DNA from: Burkholderiales bacterium
GTDB taxonomy: Bacteria; Pseudomonadota; Gammaproteobacteria; Burkholderiales; Burkholderiaceae_F
Reading direction: 5' to 3'
DNA length: 64,000 nt
NCBI GenBank assembly: GCA_016716275.1
Contig: JADJWR010000002.1
Coordinates: 868,001 to 932,000 of the forward strand
The number at the start of each line of letters is the position of its first letter. Position 1 is the stretch's first letter. This document shows, piece by piece, positions 61,760 to 64,000 of this stretch. Below the pieces are notes generated by a model, which was given only the letters and a program-made list of their open reading frames with translations, searched no databases and was not told the origin of the DNA. Made by a program: the position numbers and the translations under genes.

Positions 61760-62446
61760 CTACGTTTCGTCGGCCGCCAGCCACTGGCGCACCAGCGGCA
61801 CGGTCAGCGGCCGCTTGTGCGCCAGGGCGAAGGCATCCAGCGCGTCGACGGCGGCGGCCAGTGTCCGCATGTCGCGCGGCAGGTGGCTGAGCAGGTAGTC
61901 GATCACCTCGCCGCCGAGCGTCAGGCCGCGGGCGCCGGCGTGCGCGCGCAGCGCCTCGGCCTTCTCGGCGTCGGCAAGCGGCTGCAGCTGGTACACCAGC
62001 CCCCAGGCCAGCCGCGTGCGCAGGTCCTCGCGCAGCGGCAGCTGCGCCGGCGGCACGGCCCCGGCAGCCACGCAGGCGGCGTCGCTGCGCGCCCGCACCG
62101 CGTTCAGCCGGCTGAAGAGCCGGATCTGCGCCGCCTCGCCGAGCCGCTCGACGTCGTCGACCAGCGTCAGGCCGGCGCCGTCGGGCGGATCCTCCGCCCG
62201 CCACGGGCCGGCGCCCGCCGCGGCGGCGAGCGCCTGCAGCAGGTGGCTGCGGCCGCAGCCGCGCTCTCCCCACAGGTAGACGATGCGCTCGCCGGTCGAC
62301 CCGGTGGCGAGCCGCCCGAGCATCTCGAGCGCCTCGGCATTGCGCCCGGCGACGAAGTTGCCCAGCGTCGGTGCCGCCGGCTGCAGCAGGTCGAGTACGA
62401 GCTGGCGTGGCGTGGCCAATGGGGGTTCCGTGCCTTTCGATGTCAC
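61760..62446 (-). CDS. hda: DnaA inactivator Hda-family protein
   Basis: 228 residues from GTG 62446; TTG 62419 is another possible start. The beta-clamp-binding motif QLVLDL is near the N-terminus, then the AAA+ Walker A variant WGERGCGRSHLLQAL (Arg for Lys, as in Hda), Walker B LTLVDDVERL, and the sensor-2 end YLLSHLPRDMRTLAAAVDALDAFALA. Promotes hydrolysis of DnaA-bound ATP after replication starts. Confidence 0.93.
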   Translation of the reverse strand: MTSKGTEPPLATPRQLVLDLLQPAAPTLGNFVAGRNAEALEMLGRLATGSTGERIVYLWGERGCGRSHLLQALAAAAGAGPWRAEDPPDGAGLTLVDDVERLGEAAQIRLFSRLNAVRARSDAACVAAGAVPPAQLPLREDLRTRLAWGLVYQLQPLADAEKAEALRAHAGARGLTLGGEVIDYLLSHLPRDMRTLAAAVDALDAFALAHKRPLTVPLVRQWLAADET

Positions 62447-62622
62447 GACCGGGCGGTGGAGCGCGCCGAATCCCGGCGCGCGCCGGCGGCAGGGCGGTAC
62501 GCGCCTTCGGCGGATCCCGGCAGGCGCCGCGAGTGTAAGCGCCGGCCGGCGCGCCGTTACGCGCGCTCGGCGAGCTTCGCGATGGCGCTCGCATGATTGG
62601 CGCCCGGGGCGACCCGGCGCGC

Positions 62623-63537
62623 TCACGCGTCCTCGAGCAGCCGGTGCACGACGTCGAGCGCGCCGCCGTCGAACGGCTCGACCCGACGGGCATCCTGCAT
62701 CGAGCGCAGCCAGGTGATCTGCCGTTTGGCAAGCTGGCGGGTGGCGGCGAGCGCTTCGCTGCGGAAGCCGGCGAAGCCCGTCTCGCCGCGCAGGTGTCGC
62801 CACGCCTGCCGGTAGCCGACGCTGCGCATCGACGGCAGGTCGGCGTCGAGGTCGCCGCGCGCCATCAGCCGCCGCACCTCGTCGAGGAAGCCGGCGGCGA
62901 GCATCTGGTCGAAGCGACGTTCGATGCGCCGGTGCAGCTCGGCGCGGTCCTGCGGCAGCAGCGCGATCGTCAGCAGGCCGAGGGCGGCGGGTCGCGGCGC
63001 ACCCTGCAGCGACGACAGCGGCGCGCCGGTCAGCTCGAACACTTCGAGCGCGCGCTGGATGCGCTGGCTGTCGTTGGGCGGCAGCCGCGCCGCGGTCGCC
63101 GGGTCGATCTCGCGCAGCCTGTCGTGCAGCGCCGGCCAGCCTTGCTCGCGCGCCTGCGCATCGATGTGCAGCCGCACCGCCGGGTCGGCCGCGGGCAGCT
63201 CGGACAGGCCGCCGCGCAGCGCCCGTGCATAGAGCATCGTGCCGCCGACCAGCAGGGCGAGCCTGCCGCGGGCGCGGATGGCGTCGATGGCGCGGCTTGC
63301 ATCGCGCACGAAGCCGGCGGCCGAGTACGGCTCGTTCGGCTCGCGGATGTCGAGCAGGTGGTGCGGCACGCGCGCGCGTTCGTCCGCCGGCGGCTTGGCG
63401 GTGCCGATGTCCATGCCGCGGTAGACCTGTGCCGAGTCGACCGAAACGATCTCCAGCGGCAGCCGCTCGGCCAGCGCCATCGCCAGCGCCGACTTGCCGC
63501 AGGCGGTCGGGCCGAGCAGCAGGACGGCATCAGCCAT
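62623..63537 (-). CDS. miaA: tRNA dimethylallyltransferase
   Basis: 304 residues. P-loop LLLGPTACGKSALAMALAE, SVDSAQVYRGMDIGTAKPP, VGGTMLYARALRGGLSELP, and the C-terminal RQLAKRQITWLRS. Adds a dimethylallyl group to A37 of tRNAs reading U-initial codons, including the tRNA-Leu(CAA) encoded in this window. Its start overlaps the end of the MFS gene by 8 bp. Confidence 0.97.
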   Translation of the reverse strand: MADAVLLLGPTACGKSALAMALAERLPLEIVSVDSAQVYRGMDIGTAKPPADERARVPHHLLDIREPNEPYSAAGFVRDASRAIDAIRARGRLALLVGGTMLYARALRGGLSELPAADPAVRLHIDAQAREQGWPALHDRLREIDPATAARLPPNDSQRIQRALEVFELTGAPLSSLQGAPRPAALGLLTIALLPQDRAELHRRIERRFDQMLAAGFLDEVRRLMARGDLDADLPSMRSVGYRQAWRHLRGETGFAGFRSEALAATRQLAKRQITWLRSMQDARRVEPFDGGALDVVHRLLEDA

Positions 63538-64000
63538 GGGCGGTCACGTCGCCGTCGCGCCGGACCACGGTGAAGGCGATCAGTGCCGAGGCAGCCGAGG
63601 CGGCGCAGATCGTGTAGGCGAGCGGCGCCATCGTGCCGTCGAAGCTGGCGCCGATCCAGAAGCCGATCAGCGCCGCGATGACCATCATCACGAAGCCCAT
63701 CAGCGCGGCGGCTACGCCGGCACTGTGCGGGAACGGCGCCACGGCGCCCGCCTGCGCCGGCGGCTGGATCATGCCGTGGGCGATGCCGTAGAAGAACATC
63801 GGCGCGACGATCGACGCCGGCACGTGCACCCCGCCGGCCACCAGCAGCGCCATCGCCAGCCCGGCGACCGCCTGCAGCGCCGCGCCGGCGCAGACCGTGT
63901 GCTGCAGGCCGCGGCGAACCACCAGCCGCCGGCACACCAGCGTGCCGACCAGGTAGCCGGCGACCATCGTCGCGAAAGACATGCCGAAGGCGACCGCCGA
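63530..64000 (-). CDS. MFS transporter, Bcr/CflA type, C-terminal part (cut by window edge)
   Basis: The frame is open to the right edge, so only the last ~156 residues are present, covering about four to five membrane segments. IAHGMIQPPAQAGAVAPFPHSAGVAAALMGFVMM matches the conserved segment of Bcr/CflA multidrug exporters. It overlaps miaA by 8 bp, suggesting co-transcription. Confidence 0.85.
   Translation of the reverse strand, partial: SAVAFGMSFATMVAGYLVGTLVCRRLVVRRGLQHTVCAGAALQAVAGLAMALLVAGGVHVPASIVAPMFFYGIAHGMIQPPAQAGAVAPFPHSAGVAAALMGFVMMVIAALIGFWIGASFDGTMAPLAYTICAASAASALIAFTVVRRDGDVTAHG

Overview
The window is 64 kb of very GC-rich (roughly 70%), gene-dense chromosome. Family content and gene order (queA-tgt-yajC-secD-secF, folK-deoxynucleoside kinase after pcnB, PEP-CTERM proteins, an aerobic phenylacetyl-CoA cluster with its own LIV-type transporter) point to a betaproteobacterium, most likely Burkholderiales. 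The species cannot be named from the sequence. No phage, plasmid, rRNA operon, CRISPR array or intact insertion sequence is visible.

Layout. 1-11.5 kb (+): end of paaK, paaABCDE (phenylacetyl-CoA epoxidase), a PaaR-like TetR regulator, a 3-oxoadipyl-CoA-type thiolase, then a LIV-type ABC transporter (binding protein, LivH, fused LivM-LivG, LivF). This reads as one aromatic uptake and degradation unit, with short palindromic repeats in several gene gaps. 11.5-20.6 kb: D-lactate dehydrogenase-like FAD oxidase (-) diverging from a MaoC-phosphotransacetylase fusion (+); cobalamin adenosyltransferase (+); a (-) DNA alkylation-repair operon (Ada-AlkA fusion, Ogt, EamA exporter); a DAHP synthase (-) behind what looks like a complete phenylalanine attenuator (sigma70 promoter, Phe-rich leader peptide, terminator); an outer-membrane beta-barrel. 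20.7-30.4 kb: phospholipid genes (CdsA-like, acyltransferase), tldD, alpha-glucan phosphorylase, nitrilase-family amidase, glnE (+).

30.4-37.4 kb is the accessory part: lower GC, sparse genes, two VOC proteins, a SOUL haem-binding protein, a Phd/VapC toxin-antitoxin pair, and two PEP-CTERM proteins. A near-identical 86-bp direct repeat brackets part of it. Both PEP-CTERM genes carry a shared 25-bp upstream motif and a sigma54-type -24/-12 promoter, with the motif-promoter spacing differing by one helical turn.

37.4-51 kb: AzlCD exporter and an MFS transporter diverging from ilvE; a zinc-finger protein; NTF2-like and YheT-like proteins; SDR; ferredoxin/flavodoxin-NADP reductase; BepA-like protease; moaC; a divergent FAD oxidase/ornithine-cyclodeaminase-like pair; GST; purB. 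51-64 kb (mostly -): cytochrome c and b genes, secF-secD-yajC-tgt-queA, tRNA-Leu(CAA) next to a truncated copy of itself, panC, deoxynucleoside kinase, folK, pcnB, hda, miaA and the end of a Bcr/CflA-type MFS gene.

The items I think deserve attention first are the Phe attenuator of the DAHP synthase, the paired sigma54/upstream-motif control regions of the PEP-CTERM genes, the duplicated tRNA-Leu fragment, and two families of ~100-bp palindromic mobile-like elements.
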